From JANXXV01 sp038230275 (GTDB lineage Bacteria; Acidobacteriota; Terriglobia; Bryobacterales; Bryobacteraceae), in assembly GCA_038230275.1 (NCBI GenBank), contig JBBRNO010000088.1:1-27222 (forward strand): a stretch of 27,222 nt of DNA, written 5' to 3'. The position numbers were made by a program, and so were the translations under genes. The notes under the pieces are model-generated. The model saw only the letters and a program-made list of their open reading frames with translations, did no database searches and was not told the DNA's origin. Below are positions 15,947 to 24,557 of the stretch, one piece after another. Numbering within the stretch: the stretch's first letter is position 1; each line of letters begins with the position of its first letter.

Positions 15947-17235
15947 TCAGCCGGGAACGGAACTCCATACCATCATCGCCGTGAGCACCACCATGATCAC
16001 TACCGTGGCGCCGGCGACGACGTTTTGCCATGGGCGGTTCCGCATGTCGCCCATGAGGCTTTTCCGATTCACCAGAAGCAGCATGAAGACTAATACGAAC
16101 GGGATGAGAACCCCATTCGCGACTTGCGACATCAGGATGAGTTTCAGCAGCGGCAAGCCCGGAATGAGCACGGCTCCGGCGCCTAGCAGGATGAGGGATG
16201 TGTACAGAGAATAGAAAATCTTGGCTTGCGAAAACCGTTTGTCCACCCCGGACTCAAAACCCAAGCCTTCGCAAACGTTATACGCGGTGGCCAGCGGAAG
16301 GATGGCCGCGGAGAGAAGGGAAGCGTTCACCAGGCCGATTCCGAATAGGATGGTGGCGAACTGGCCTGCAAACGGCTTCAATGCCAAGGCCGCTTCGGCC
16401 GCATCGCTGATTTCCCCGTGGCCCGATTTAAACAGGGTGGCGGCGGACGCGACCACGATGAAGAAGGCTACCACGTCAGTGACGATGCAACCTAATACGA
16501 CATCCCAACGGGCCAGGCGGTAATCCTTTTTCCCGGTGCCTCTTTCGACGATGGACGCTTGCAGATAGAACTGCATCCACGGCGTGATGGTGGTTCCAAT
16601 CAGACCCACCATCATGGTGATGTAGCCGGGGTCGGATCGAAATTCCGGAACGATGGTACTGACCAGAGCCGCATGCCAGTCGGGATGAGCGAAATAGGCC
16701 GAGACTGGATAGGCGAAGTAGACCAGAGAATGAGGATGCGCTCGACCGGCTTATAGGTGCCCCGGACGATGACCCACCAAACGAGCGCGGCCCCGCATGG
16801 CACCGCGATGAACTTGGTGACTCCAAAAATGCCCATTCCGGAGGCGATTCCGGCGAACTCCGCGAAGATGTTTCCCAGGTCGGCAAGGGCCAACACGATC
16901 ATGGTGAAGAAGGTGATGCGCAGACCGAACTCCTCCCGGATGAGGTCGGACAGCCCCTTGCCGGTTGCCACGGCCATGCGCGACGCCATCTCCTGAACCA
17001 CTATGAGTGCAATGGTGGTGGGGATGAGCGTCCAGAGCAAGGCGTAGCCATACTTGGCGCCAGCCTGCGAGTAGGTGAGGATGCCGCCCGGATCGTTATC
17101 GACGTTGGCTGTGATGAAACCGGGGCCCAAGACGGCGAACAAGGCCGAAAGCCTGTACCAGATGAGGCGGAGTCCCACTTGGCGAGGTTTGTGCGGCCGT
17201 CTTGTGGAGAGATCGTGTCCGGATTGCTTCGGCAT
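15947..17235 (-). pseudogene. Nramp-related divalent metal transporter, broken by one frameshift
   Basis: Two adjoining frames together encode one Nramp-fold transporter of about 429 residues. The N-terminal part runs from the ATG at 17235 through 'GPGFITANVDNDPGGILTY' (TM1) to 'KPVERILIL'. The frame must then shift by the equivalent of one missing base within about 16725-16731, after which it continues 'LVYFAYPVSAYFAHPDW' and on through 'GLIGTTITPWMQFYLQASIVE' (TM6) to the end at 15947. The repaired protein has about 10-11 hydrophobic helices. The classical Nramp motifs DPGN and MPH are here DPGG and TPW, placing it with Nramp-related transporters whose ion preference differs (some carry magnesium). 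A true inactivating deletion and a sequencing error are equally possible; everything else in both halves looks well preserved. Confidence 0.8.
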
Positions 17236-17445
17236 CTGTGCCAGAGTCCCGCATGGATTTGTGGGAAGATTTTGCTGCGGCTTCGATGGGTTTCGGAAGC
17301 TATCGCGCTGGGAGTTCTTATCTTTCCTTCGATTGTAGCGAGCCGATTTCGCAAAGCGGCATGGCGGCTGAATACTGACCTCTGCTCAAAACGGAAACGC
17401 GATAGAATGCTTTGCGAAGCCAATGCTCTATTTGGCGTACCATAG

Positions 17446-17451
17446 TAGAAT
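17446..17451 (+). promoter_or_regulatory. Candidate -10 element (TAGAAT) for the restriction-modification operon
   Basis: TAGAAT ends six bases before the ATG of the endonuclease gene (spacer TCCCGG, no ribosome site), so the transcript may be leaderless. A second TAGAAT lies at 17403-17408 and could give a leader of about 45 bases. Neither has a clear -35 partner. The rest of the 222-bp spacer 17236-17457 shows no recognisable feature. Confidence 0.35.
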
Positions 17452-17457
17452 TCCCGG

Positions 17458-18348
17458 ATGCCTAAACAGCCACTCGCCGAAGTCTTCGGCTTTCCAATTA
17501 CGAACGGCTCGGAGGATGCGAGCCGCTACCAGAAGAACCGACTTTGCCCCTACAACAACAAGGTGCCCAACTGCACAAAGGACAAGGCCGAGGACCCACT
17601 CGGAGTGTGCAGCCTCTTCGAGGCAGAAGAGCCCACCATCGTTTGTCCAGTGAGGTTTAGACAGGATTGGCTCATCACGGTTGACGCAGCCAAGTTTTTC
17701 TTTCCGCCCGAAACCAAGTGGACCTCCCTTACAGAAGTCCGCCTCGCGGACAAGAACGGAAAGTCGGCCGGTAACATTGACATTGTGCTCGTGTCGTACA
17801 ACGACGCAGGGCGCATCACGGATTTCGGCTCGGTGGAAATTCAAGGTGTCTACATCTCGGGCAACATCACCAAGCCGTTCAAACATTTCATGCAGGACCC
17901 AGACAACCGCCGAAACATGGATTGGACAGGCCAGAACAACTACCCCCGCGCCGATTATCTTTCCTCCTCGCGCAAGCGCCTCGCCCCCCAAATGATCTAC
18001 AAGGGAGGGATACTGCAGGCATGGAAGAAGAAGCAGTCCGTTGTCGTTCACAAGAATTTCTACGCTACGCTTCCAAACCTGAAGGCTGTTGAAGCAGGCA
18101 AGGAATCGACAGCAGACATCGCATGGCAACTTTACCACCTCCAGCACGATGCCCAGCAGGATCGGTATAGGCTCACCCTTGATCGCATCGTCTATACGAT
18201 GTTCGATTCTGCCCTTGAACAGATCACCAAAACCGAGGCAGGTCCCATTGAGAGCTTCATCAACAAGCTGCAAGAGAAGCTGGACGACAAACTGGAAAAC
18301 GGACATCCTCCAGATGCGCCAACTTTGGCCGATATGATTGACAGGTAA
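17458..18348 (+). CDS. NotI-family type II restriction endonuclease
   Basis: This 296-residue protein resembles NotI, a PD-(D/E)XK restriction endonuclease with an unusual iron site held by four cysteines. Four and only four Cys are present, all near the N-terminus (30, 39, 51, 63, in RLCPY, PNCTK, GVCSL, IVCPV), as expected for that metal site. The catalytic residues are visible as Asp108 (AGNIDIVLV) and Glu127-x-Gln129 (GSVEIQGVYISGN), matching the Asp/Glu/Gln triad of NotI, in which Gln replaces the usual Lys. Its C-terminal half is helical and polar. The gene is followed six bases later by an adenine DNA methylase, forming a restriction-modification pair. Codons are less GC-biased than the neighbours, consistent with acquisition by transfer. 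The recognition sequence cannot be read from the protein. Confidence 0.82.
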   Translation: MPKQPLAEVFGFPITNGSEDASRYQKNRLCPYNNKVPNCTKDKAEDPLGVCSLFEAEEPTIVCPVRFRQDWLITVDAAKFFFPPETKWTSLTEVRLADKNGKSAGNIDIVLVSYNDAGRITDFGSVEIQGVYISGNITKPFKHFMQDPDNRRNMDWTGQNNYPRADYLSSSRKRLAPQMIYKGGILQAWKKKQSVVVHKNFYATLPNLKAVEAGKESTADIAWQLYHLQHDAQQDRYRLTLDRIVYTMFDSALEQITKTEAGPIESFINKLQEKLDDKLENGHPPDAPTLADMIDR

Positions 18349-18354
18349 CTAAAA

Positions 18355-19290
18355 ATGTCGAACGACCGATCCGCCGCAGCCACCTACCAGCTCTCGATTT
18401 TCCCAGAGCAAGAAAACGACTTGGCGCGGGTTGTCAATGTTGCGCAGGTTCAACAGCTCAGCCCGTTTCGCTATCCTGGTGGAAAGACTTGGCTTGTCCC
18501 TCGCCTAATTCGATGGCTCATGAGCTTCGATGATCCTCCTGCGGAGTTCATCGAACCATTCAGCGGCGGCGGGATCACCAGCCTGACGGCGGCGAGCTTG
18601 AAGCTGGCCCAGCACGTCACGATGGTCGAACTCGACCCGAATGTGTCGGCCGTTTGGCAAACCATGTTCAATGGTCATGCTGAATGGTTAGCAGAAGAGG
18701 TCATCAACTTCGATTTGACGCCTGAGAACGCGGAACGGCGCCTCAAAAGCGACGCCGATACCGTCCACGAAACCGGCTTTCAGACCCTTCTACGAAATCG
18801 CATATTCCACGGCGGCATCCTGGCGCCAGGATCAGGGGTCCTCAAGCATGGTGAAAAAGGGAAAGGCATCAAATCGCGCTGGTATCCTGAAACGCTGAAA
18901 AAACGCATACTCAAAGTTGCAACTCTGCGGGACAGAATCACATTCATCAACGGAGACGGTATTCAGGCGATGCGAGACAACGCCCACCGGAAAGACGCCG
19001 TGTTTTTCATCGACCCGCCGTACACAGCCGCTGGGAAAAAGGCCGGCAGCCGCCTCTACACTCATTTCGCCCTCGACCATGAAGAGCTCTTCATGGTCAC
19101 GGCATCGATTGCAGGTGATTTTCTAATGACCTACGATGACGCCGAAGGTGTTAGAGAGCTGGCGCGGAAGTACGGCTTCAAAATGCGAACCGTCGCCATG
19201 CAAAACACTCATCTCGTGGAAATGAAAGAACTTCTCATCGGCCGCAACCTGGACTGGGTCGAAGACCGGGCAAGCAAGATCGTTGATTAA
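18355..19290 (+). CDS. Dam/D12-class adenine-N6 DNA methyltransferase
   Basis: This 311-residue protein is a D12-class (Dam-like) DNA adenine methyltransferase. It has the class signature 'SPFRYPGGKTWLVPRL' (from about residue 36), the S-adenosylmethionine motif 'FIEPFSGGGITSL' (F69, GGG) with the acidic 'MVELDP' (90-95), and the catalytic motif DPPY at 220-223 (FFIDPPYTAAGKK). The long middle section (about 110-200) would hold the target-recognition region. It is expected to methylate adenine at the site cut by the neighbouring NotI-like enzyme and so protect the host. The ATG at 18355 comes six bases after the nuclease stop; only a weak AGG lies upstream, so translation may depend on coupling. 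The N-terminal 35 residues are an extra tail compared with Dam. Confidence 0.9.
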   Translation: MSNDRSAAATYQLSIFPEQENDLARVVNVAQVQQLSPFRYPGGKTWLVPRLIRWLMSFDDPPAEFIEPFSGGGITSLTAASLKLAQHVTMVELDPNVSAVWQTMFNGHAEWLAEEVINFDLTPENAERRLKSDADTVHETGFQTLLRNRIFHGGILAPGSGVLKHGEKGKGIKSRWYPETLKKRILKVATLRDRITFINGDGIQAMRDNAHRKDAVFFIDPPYTAAGKKAGSRLYTHFALDHEELFMVTASIAGDFLMTYDDAEGVRELARKYGFKMRTVAMQNTHLVEMKELLIGRNLDWVEDRASKIVD

Positions 19291-19485
19291 AAGGATAAGA
19301 AAGGGCCGGATTTGAACGGCAACGCAGCTTTGGGAGCGGAGGCAAGCTCTTAATGTTGGTTAAACGCAAATGGCATATTCTCCGCCCGGCTTTGGTCGGC
19401 TACGGGTCGAGCAGCCGCCGGGCCTTCAGGGTTGCGAGTTATCGTACGCGTTCCGTGAATGAAGAACATTGCGGAACACGGCAGT
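19291..19485. other. Gene-free stretch after the restriction-modification operon
   Basis: This 195-base spacer separates the convergent methylase and phosphatase genes. No open frame with coding character is seen. Bases 19305-19315 read GTTCAAATCC on the minus strand, the T-loop consensus of tRNA, preceded there by a segment with a possible anticodon-like loop, but the T stem does not pair and no acceptor stem is found. It may be a decayed tRNA fragment or chance. No terminator hairpin was recognised. Confidence 0.4.
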
Positions 19486-21060
19486 CTATTTTTCCAGAAT
19501 TTCATCCAGCACGCGGCCTACGGAACCATTCGGTGCTTCGATGTCCAGTAGATTTGCCAACGTGGGCGCGATGTCGTTTACCGCGATCTTTGCGTTATAG
19601 CGGCCTGGCTTGATGCCCGGGCCAAGGAAGATTACCGGCACATGGGTGTCGTAGTTGTAGGGCGAGATGTGGGACGTGCCAGTCGCCGTATTCTGAATCA
19701 AGTAGAAGGGATCGAGCACGACGAACAGGTCGGCGGAACGGGCGACATGGAATCCGCGGCGGATCCGCTGATCGATCACGTCGTCGAGCAATTCACCGCG
19801 TAGCAGCTGCGATCTGGTGTAAACGCGAGCGATGTGGGGAATGGTGCGGAGCGCGGCCGCCGCCGTGTTTTGCACGTCGGCTTCGTTCAGAATCTTGCTC
19901 GCGATGAGACCGTGGTTGAGGTAGATGATTTCGTAACCCTTCTTCATCTGGATCCAGTCGCCCGCGCCGTACTTGGCGGTGAGGGCCGATTGCAGCGTGG
20001 TGGCGATGGTGTCCGGTTTGATGAAGCCGGCGGATAGATGTCGTTGGGCGCTGACGGCGGGAACGGGAGAGACGCCGTGGTCCGCGGTTAAGATCACGAG
20101 CACGTTTCCTGCCCCGGCCTTGGACTCGGCGAAGTGGATCAATTGGCCGATGAGGCGGTCGGTCTGGACGGCGATGTCGCGGATCTGCGGGTCGTCCGGC
20201 CCGAGGGTATGGCCGATTCTGTCGTTCGAGGAAAAGCTGACGCTGAGGAGGTCGATGGCTGGTCCGCGGCCGAGTTGCTCGCCTTCCAGCGCGGCTTCGG
20301 CGAACTGTTCGATGATTTCATTGCCGTAAGGGGTGCGCTCCAGCGCGTCGTAGAATTCCTTGCCGGGTTGTGTGGGCAGAACCGTATAAGCGGCCGCGCC
20401 CGGCTTGGCATCGAAGGGCAGCCAGACTTTGCCGAGGAATTTGTCCACCTTACGGTCGGAATTGTACTTGGCGGCCCAAGCGGGCATCGCGTCGAAATAG
20501 TAATTGCTGCTGACGAAGTTGCCGCAGGCGGGATCGAACCAGAATGCGCCGTTGGCCATGCGGCCTACGGGAAGGATGGCGCTGCGGTCCTTGATGGATA
20601 TGCCGATGGATTTGGTCTGATTGTTATTGGCCATCTTCAACTGGTCTGACACCGTGCTGACCAAAAGGCGGCGCGGGGAGGCAGCCGGATCGCCGGTCTT
20701 CCCGCCGAGGATTTTTGCGCCGTCGTCACTGACGCTGGTGACTTCTTTTCCCGATTCGCGGTCCAGCCATTCATTGCCGACGATTCCGCTGATTGAGGGC
20801 GTGGCGCCGCTGAGAATTGTCGAGTGGCCGATGGCGGTAACCGGGGGGAAGTGTTCGTAGTAGGCGCTGGTGAAGACGGCGCCGTGGTCCAGCAGGCGGG
20901 CCAGCCCGCCTTTATAATCGCTGCGGAAACGGGTCAGGTAGTCGAAGCGGAACTGGTCGATGACGATGGCTAGGATCAGTTTGGGTTTCTTCGGGGCGGC
21001 AGGGAGCGCGGCTCCAGCCAGAAGCACACTGATTGCTAGTAGAGCTGAGATTCGTTTCAT
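19486..21060 (-). CDS. PafA-like alkaline phosphatase/phosphodiesterase, exported
   Basis: This 524-residue exported enzyme belongs to the type I phosphodiesterase/nucleotide pyrophosphatase branch of the alkaline phosphatase superfamily and most resembles PafA. A signal peptide (MKRISALLAISVLLAGAALPA) precedes 'KLILAIVIDQFRFDYL', the first metal ligand Asp. The nucleophile is a Thr in 'PPVTAIGHSTILSGATPS'. Further metal ligands are seen in 'LLSVSFSSNDRIGHTLGPDD' and 'VLVILTADHGVSPVP', and the last His in the 'TGTSHISPYNYDTHVPVIF' region. It should release phosphate from monoesters in the periplasm or outside. It is the last gene of a run with the DUF4920 gene (22 bases upstream) and the ATPase. 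No good ribosome site precedes the ATG. Confidence 0.9.
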   Translation of the reverse strand: MKRISALLAISVLLAGAALPAAPKKPKLILAIVIDQFRFDYLTRFRSDYKGGLARLLDHGAVFTSAYYEHFPPVTAIGHSTILSGATPSISGIVGNEWLDRESGKEVTSVSDDGAKILGGKTGDPAASPRRLLVSTVSDQLKMANNNQTKSIGISIKDRSAILPVGRMANGAFWFDPACGNFVSSNYYFDAMPAWAAKYNSDRKVDKFLGKVWLPFDAKPGAAAYTVLPTQPGKEFYDALERTPYGNEIIEQFAEAALEGEQLGRGPAIDLLSVSFSSNDRIGHTLGPDDPQIRDIAVQTDRLIGQLIHFAESKAGAGNVLVILTADHGVSPVPAVSAQRHLSAGFIKPDTIATTLQSALTAKYGAGDWIQMKKGYEIIYLNHGLIASKILNEADVQNTAAAALRTIPHIARVYTRSQLLRGELLDDVIDQRIRRGFHVARSADLFVVLDPFYLIQNTATGTSHISPYNYDTHVPVIFLGPGIKPGRYNAKIAVNDIAPTLANLLDIEAPNGSVGRVLDEILEK

Positions 21061-21082
21061 TGTCGATTGCTGTTCGAGATGG

Positions 21083-21535
21083 TTATTCGAGGACTACTGC
21101 ACCAGTGGCTTGCAGCTGATAGATGGTTGCGCCGGATTTGACGGAAGCCGGGTTGAATTTATGGCCTTGCTCTTCGGCCTGGTGCCGGGCGTTCGCCACG
21201 GCCTGGTCGCGGGTGAGCTCGATCTTGACGAGTTTGCCTTCGGCGACGGCCATTTTGCCGGTGGAATCCTTCGGGAAGACGATGTCGCCGTCGTTCACTT
21301 TGATCTTGAGGAGCTTGCCGCTATCGGCGTCGGCGAGGTTCATCCAGCAGCCCATCATCTGGCAGACTTCGGTGACTTTTCCCTTGACCTGGATCGTCTT
21401 GCCCACATAAGCGGCAGGTGCGGAAGCTATCTTGCCTACCGGGTCCGGTTGCTTGAGCGTGAACGGACTGCCGAGGTTGAGCGGTGCCGGCAGGCAGAGG
21501 CTGGTGGCGATGAAGAAAACAGGGAGGAGTTTCAT
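21083..21535 (-). CDS. DUF4920 domain protein, exported
   Basis: This 150-residue protein starts at the ATG at 21535, with GGAG two bases ahead of it, and has a signal peptide MKLLPVFFIATSLCLPAPL. The DUF4920 domain, an OB-like fold, is recognised from 'YVGKTIQVKGKVTEVCQMMGCWMNLAD' with its CxxxxC pair, and 'DGDIVFPKDSTGKMAVAEGKL'. Family members are periplasmic or lipoprotein-like and of unknown function; the paired cysteines and the Met-rich stretch suggest metal or redox chemistry, which is inference. The frame stays open upstream into the ATPase gene but this is not coding. It lies between the ATPase and the phosphatase genes on the same strand with gaps of 25 and 22 bases. Confidence 0.85.
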   Translation of the reverse strand: MKLLPVFFIATSLCLPAPLNLGSPFTLKQPDPVGKIASAPAAYVGKTIQVKGKVTEVCQMMGCWMNLADADSGKLLKIKVNDGDIVFPKDSTGKMAVAEGKLVKIELTRDQAVANARHQAEEQGHKFNPASVKSGATIYQLQATGAVVLE

Positions 21536-21560
21536 CTCTCCGTAGATTATCGCAATTTTG

Positions 21561-22823
21561 TCAGGATCTGGCGAAGTAGAGGGCAGCAGCTCTTTCGATG
21601 TCGGGTTTGGACATCTGCACCGGGCGGTTCTCGTACCGGCTGATGGACTGCAAGATGTTGCAGATATCGGACGGATAGCAGGCGCGGAGCTCGACACGGC
21701 CTTCGCGGAGGCAGATTTTGCGCAGGAATTCGGCGCTGTCGGGTTCGGCCGGAATGCCTTTACTGGTGACGACGCGTTGGAAGATCTGGTCGAATACGAC
21801 CGAATCGCAAGCCTCAATGTAGATCTTATTGTGGATGCGGCGAAGAAAGGCTTCGTCGGCCAGATCGGCAGGGTCGAGGTTGGTGGAGAAGACGACCATC
21901 AACTCGAACGGGATCTGGAATTTCACGCCGTAACGGAGGGTGAGGTAATCCACGCGGCGGTCGAGAGGAACGATCCAGCGGTTCAACAGATCGCGGGGCG
22001 ACATCAACTGGCGGCCGAAATCGTCGATGATGAACAGGCCGTTGTTCGCCTTCATTTGCAGGGGCGCGGCGTAAATGCCGGATGCCTCGTCCAGACGAAG
22101 CTCCACCATGCTGGGAATCAGCTCGCCGCCTACTACGATGCAGGGGCGGCGGCACAGAAGCCAGCGGGGATCGATGTCATAATCGTCCAGTTCCAGGCGT
22201 TGATGAACCACCGGATCGTACAGACTGATGATCTGGCCGTCCACTTCGACGGAGTAGGGAATCAGGATGGCGTCCTGATACACGCGCAGCATCCGTTCGG
22301 CAATGCTGGTCTTGCCGTTTCCGGTGGGTCCGTAGAGGAAGATGGAATTTTGAGAAATGAGGGCAGGACCGAGTTGATCCAGCAGCCGGTCGGTGACGAT
22401 GAGATCCGAGAACGAATCGCGCAGGGTGGTGCGATCCACGTTCAGATGGGCGGCCTGCATGTTCGTGGCAGCGTGATAATCGTTCAACGCGACGGGGCAT
22501 GCGCCCGCGTATTGAGTGACCTGGAAACGCTCTCCAGCCAGAGCGCGGCCGGCGGCGGAGAGGCTGAAATGATAGTCGTTACCGACCATCCCTTTGATTT
22601 CCACCATGTGCTGCTGCCGCATGTGGATGAAAACAGTGCTGAGAACGCCCATGGACAGCTTCAGTTTGTGGCTGAGCGATTCCAGGGTGGCGTAGCCTTC
22701 GAGCAAGAGCCGGCGAAGCATCAGATCGAGCACGAGGCCTTGCGAGATTCCGAGCTCTTCGATTGTCTTCGGAACGGCGGGGGAGAAACTGGGCCTTAAT
22801 GCGGCGAAAGAAGCCATCTGCAT
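21561..22823 (-). CDS. AAA-type ATPase with N-terminal winged-helix-like domain
   Basis: This 420-residue cytoplasmic protein has a Walker A motif 'FLYGPTGNGKTSIAERML' and Walker B 'GLFIIDDFGRQLMSPRDLLNRW', plus sensor-1-like 'FELMVVFSTNLDP' and an arginine-rich 'DEAFLRRIHNKI', all typical of AAA+ ATPases. The N-terminal third (about 20-110) reads as a winged helix: 'LVLDLMLRRLLLEGYATLESLSHKLKLS' and a following wing. It is not a GspE/PilB secretion ATPase (no Asp or His boxes). The start at 22823 (MQMASF) is chosen on coding character; an ATG at 22817 is also possible and neither has a ribosome site. It is divergent from the secretin-like gene, so a shared secretion or envelope role is conceivable but unproven. 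Confidence 0.8.
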   Translation of the reverse strand: MQMASFAALRPSFSPAVPKTIEELGISQGLVLDLMLRRLLLEGYATLESLSHKLKLSMGVLSTVFIHMRQQHMVEIKGMVGNDYHFSLSAAGRALAGERFQVTQYAGACPVALNDYHAATNMQAAHLNVDRTTLRDSFSDLIVTDRLLDQLGPALISQNSIFLYGPTGNGKTSIAERMLRVYQDAILIPYSVEVDGQIISLYDPVVHQRLELDDYDIDPRWLLCRRPCIVVGGELIPSMVELRLDEASGIYAAPLQMKANNGLFIIDDFGRQLMSPRDLLNRWIVPLDRRVDYLTLRYGVKFQIPFELMVVFSTNLDPADLADEAFLRRIHNKIYIEACDSVVFDQIFQRVVTSKGIPAEPDSAEFLRKICLREGRVELRACYPSDICNILQSISRYENRPVQMSKPDIERAAALYFARS

Positions 22824-22921
22824 AGTAGTTCGGCCGCATCGGCGGGAAACTTTATGGAGGCGGGCCAACCGCCCCCATCCGCTATGCACGATATAGGAAG
22901 ATCGGCCGTCATATCTGTTTG

Positions 22922-24532
22922 GTGTTCCTGCGCCGTATTCTCCCTTTCGCCGTTCTACTTTCGTTTTCAGGCTACCTGCCTGCGGAGGAACCTGCTGCTT
23001 ATGAGTTGTATGTCTCCGGCAAGCAGTATGAAAAGAAAGGGGATGTGGTCCAGGCGTACATCTTCTATTCAGAGGCGGCCGCGGCTGATCCCAGCAACAA
23101 GAAGTATTGGCGAAAGATGGAATCGTTGCGGACCCGCGCGGCTTTGGCGTCTAAGGTAATGCCGGGCGGTGATTCCAGTGGGTCCGTTGGAAGTGTAGGC
23201 GAGGAAGATTCCGAGGAGTCTCCGGAAGATCCTCCGCCCAGCGCCAAGGAATTGCTGGAGGCGCAGAAACCGCAGCCGCCCTTCGAGCTGGATGCCTCCA
23301 GCGAACGGAAGGATCTGGATTTGCGGGGGGATTCGAAGAGCCTTTATGAGCAGGTAGCGAAAGCGTACGGTTTGGAGGTTGTGTTCGACGGAGAATACCA
23401 GCCGCGGCCGGTGCAACGGCTCAAGCTGGACGGCGCCGATTATCGAGACGCGTTGTATTCCCTGATGGCGGCTACCGGAAGTTTCCTGGTGCCGATCAGC
23501 GGCCATGTTTTCATGGTGGTGCAGGATACGCTGCAAAAGCGGGCTTCGATTGAGAACAACGTGGCGTTGGAGCTGCCGATTCCGGAAGCGGTGACGCTGC
23601 AAGAAGCGCAGGAAATGGCGCGAACCGTGCAGCAGGTGATGGAATTGCAGCGCTTTTACGTCAACGGCGCCAACCGCACAGTCTATTTCCGCGACCGTGC
23701 GTCCAAGGCTTACCCGGCGCAGCAGATTCTGAAGCAGTTGCTCCATCACCGGCCCCAAGTGGATCTTGAGGTGGAGTTTCTTTCGGTGGGTAAGAGTTCG
23801 ACACTCAACTACGGGTTCCCGCTGCCCACGAAGGCCCAAATCAAGAGTTTTGCCCACATTGGGGCCGCGGCGGCGGATCTGACAAATATTGGACAATATT
23901 GGGTTTTCGGGGGCGGGCAGAGCCTGTTGGGGATTGGGGTGCTTAGCGCGCAACTGCTGGCTAACGTCAATAATTCGGAGAGCCGGAGCCTGTTGCGCGC
24001 CGAAGTCCGTTCCGTGGATGGGATGCCGGCCAACCTTCACGTGGGTGACAAATTTCCGCTGCAAACCCAGGGATTCAACTTTGGGGCACCGGCGGGCACG
24101 GCGTCCGGCTACGCCCCGAGCTTCACCTTTGAGGACCTTGGACTGGTGTTGAAGGTGACGCCGAAGGTGCACGGCGCCGAAGAGGTGACGCTGGATGTGG
24201 ACGCGGAATTCAAAGTGCTGGGCAGCGGCAGCGTGAACGGGATTCCGGTGATTTCCAACAGGAAGTTTGTAGCCCAGGTCCGGCTGAAGTTTGACGAACA
24301 GGCGGTGATTACCGGCTTGATGGACAGCAATCAGGCGAGGACCATCAGCGGACTGGCCGGACTCTCCGCGGTTCCCTTGATGGGGCCGCTTTTCAGCAAC
24401 AACAGTAAGCAGGACACCAAGACAGAAGTTCTGCTGTTGATCAAGCCGCATTTGTTGAATTTGCCGCCATCGGCCGCCGATGCCGTGCCGATATTTGTGG
24501 GACCGGACACCAGGCCACGGACGCCGCTTTAG
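22922..24532 (+). CDS. Secretin-domain (type II/III secretion-like) outer membrane protein
   Basis: This protein of about 536 residues has a signal peptide (LRRILPFAVLLSFSGYLPAE), a TPR-like helical repeat (YVSGKQYEKKGDVVQAYIFY), a disordered acidic linker (about 75-110), an STN/N0-like domain (RKDLDLRGDSKSLYEQVAKAYG to GHVFMVVQDTL), a second N-domain, and the C-terminal secretin domain. The last includes 'PQVDLEVEFLSVGKSS', 'SFTFEDLGLVLKVTPKVH' and the closing signature 'VPLMGPLFSNNSKQDTKTEVLLLIKPHL'. It should form an outer membrane channel ring. No other secretion genes are adjacent, so the machine it serves is unknown. The start is uncertain: GTG at 22922 or TTG at 22919, neither with a ribosome site. 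The sugar phosphate gene follows 25 bases downstream. Confidence 0.87.
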   Translation: MFLRRILPFAVLLSFSGYLPAEEPAAYELYVSGKQYEKKGDVVQAYIFYSEAAAADPSNKKYWRKMESLRTRAALASKVMPGGDSSGSVGSVGEEDSEESPEDPPPSAKELLEAQKPQPPFELDASSERKDLDLRGDSKSLYEQVAKAYGLEVVFDGEYQPRPVQRLKLDGADYRDALYSLMAATGSFLVPISGHVFMVVQDTLQKRASIENNVALELPIPEAVTLQEAQEMARTVQQVMELQRFYVNGANRTVYFRDRASKAYPAQQILKQLLHHRPQVDLEVEFLSVGKSSTLNYGFPLPTKAQIKSFAHIGAAAADLTNIGQYWVFGGGQSLLGIGVLSAQLLANVNNSESRSLLRAEVRSVDGMPANLHVGDKFPLQTQGFNFGAPAGTASGYAPSFTFEDLGLVLKVTPKVHGAEEVTLDVDAEFKVLGSGSVNGIPVISNRKFVAQVRLKFDEQAVITGLMDSNQARTISGLAGLSAVPLMGPLFSNNSKQDTKTEVLLLIKPHLLNLPPSAADAVPIFVGPDTRPRTPL

Positions 24533-24557
24533 AAACGGGCTCTGTTATTCTCAACAC

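Noticed and set aside
17253..17378. A 41-residue plus-strand frame in the spacer before the restriction-modification genes (MDLWEDFAAASMGFGSYRAG...)
   Set aside because: No ribosome site, no recognised family, and short frames of this size are expected by chance.
19305..19355. tRNA-like fragment on the minus strand (GTTCAAATCC T-loop sequence and a possible anticodon loop)
   Set aside because: The T stem does not pair and acceptor and D arms are missing, so it is not a working tRNA; no matching duplicated end was seen to support an integration site.
21558..22799. A 413-codon open frame on the plus strand opposite the AAA ATPase gene
   Set aside because: No domain or signal; the opposite strand has clear Walker motifs. 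Antisense shadow.
23069..24451. A 460-codon open frame on the minus strand opposite the secretin gene
   Set aside because: Its product is His/Arg/Gln-rich without recognisable domains, while the plus strand holds a full secretin. It is a by-product of GC-rich codon use.
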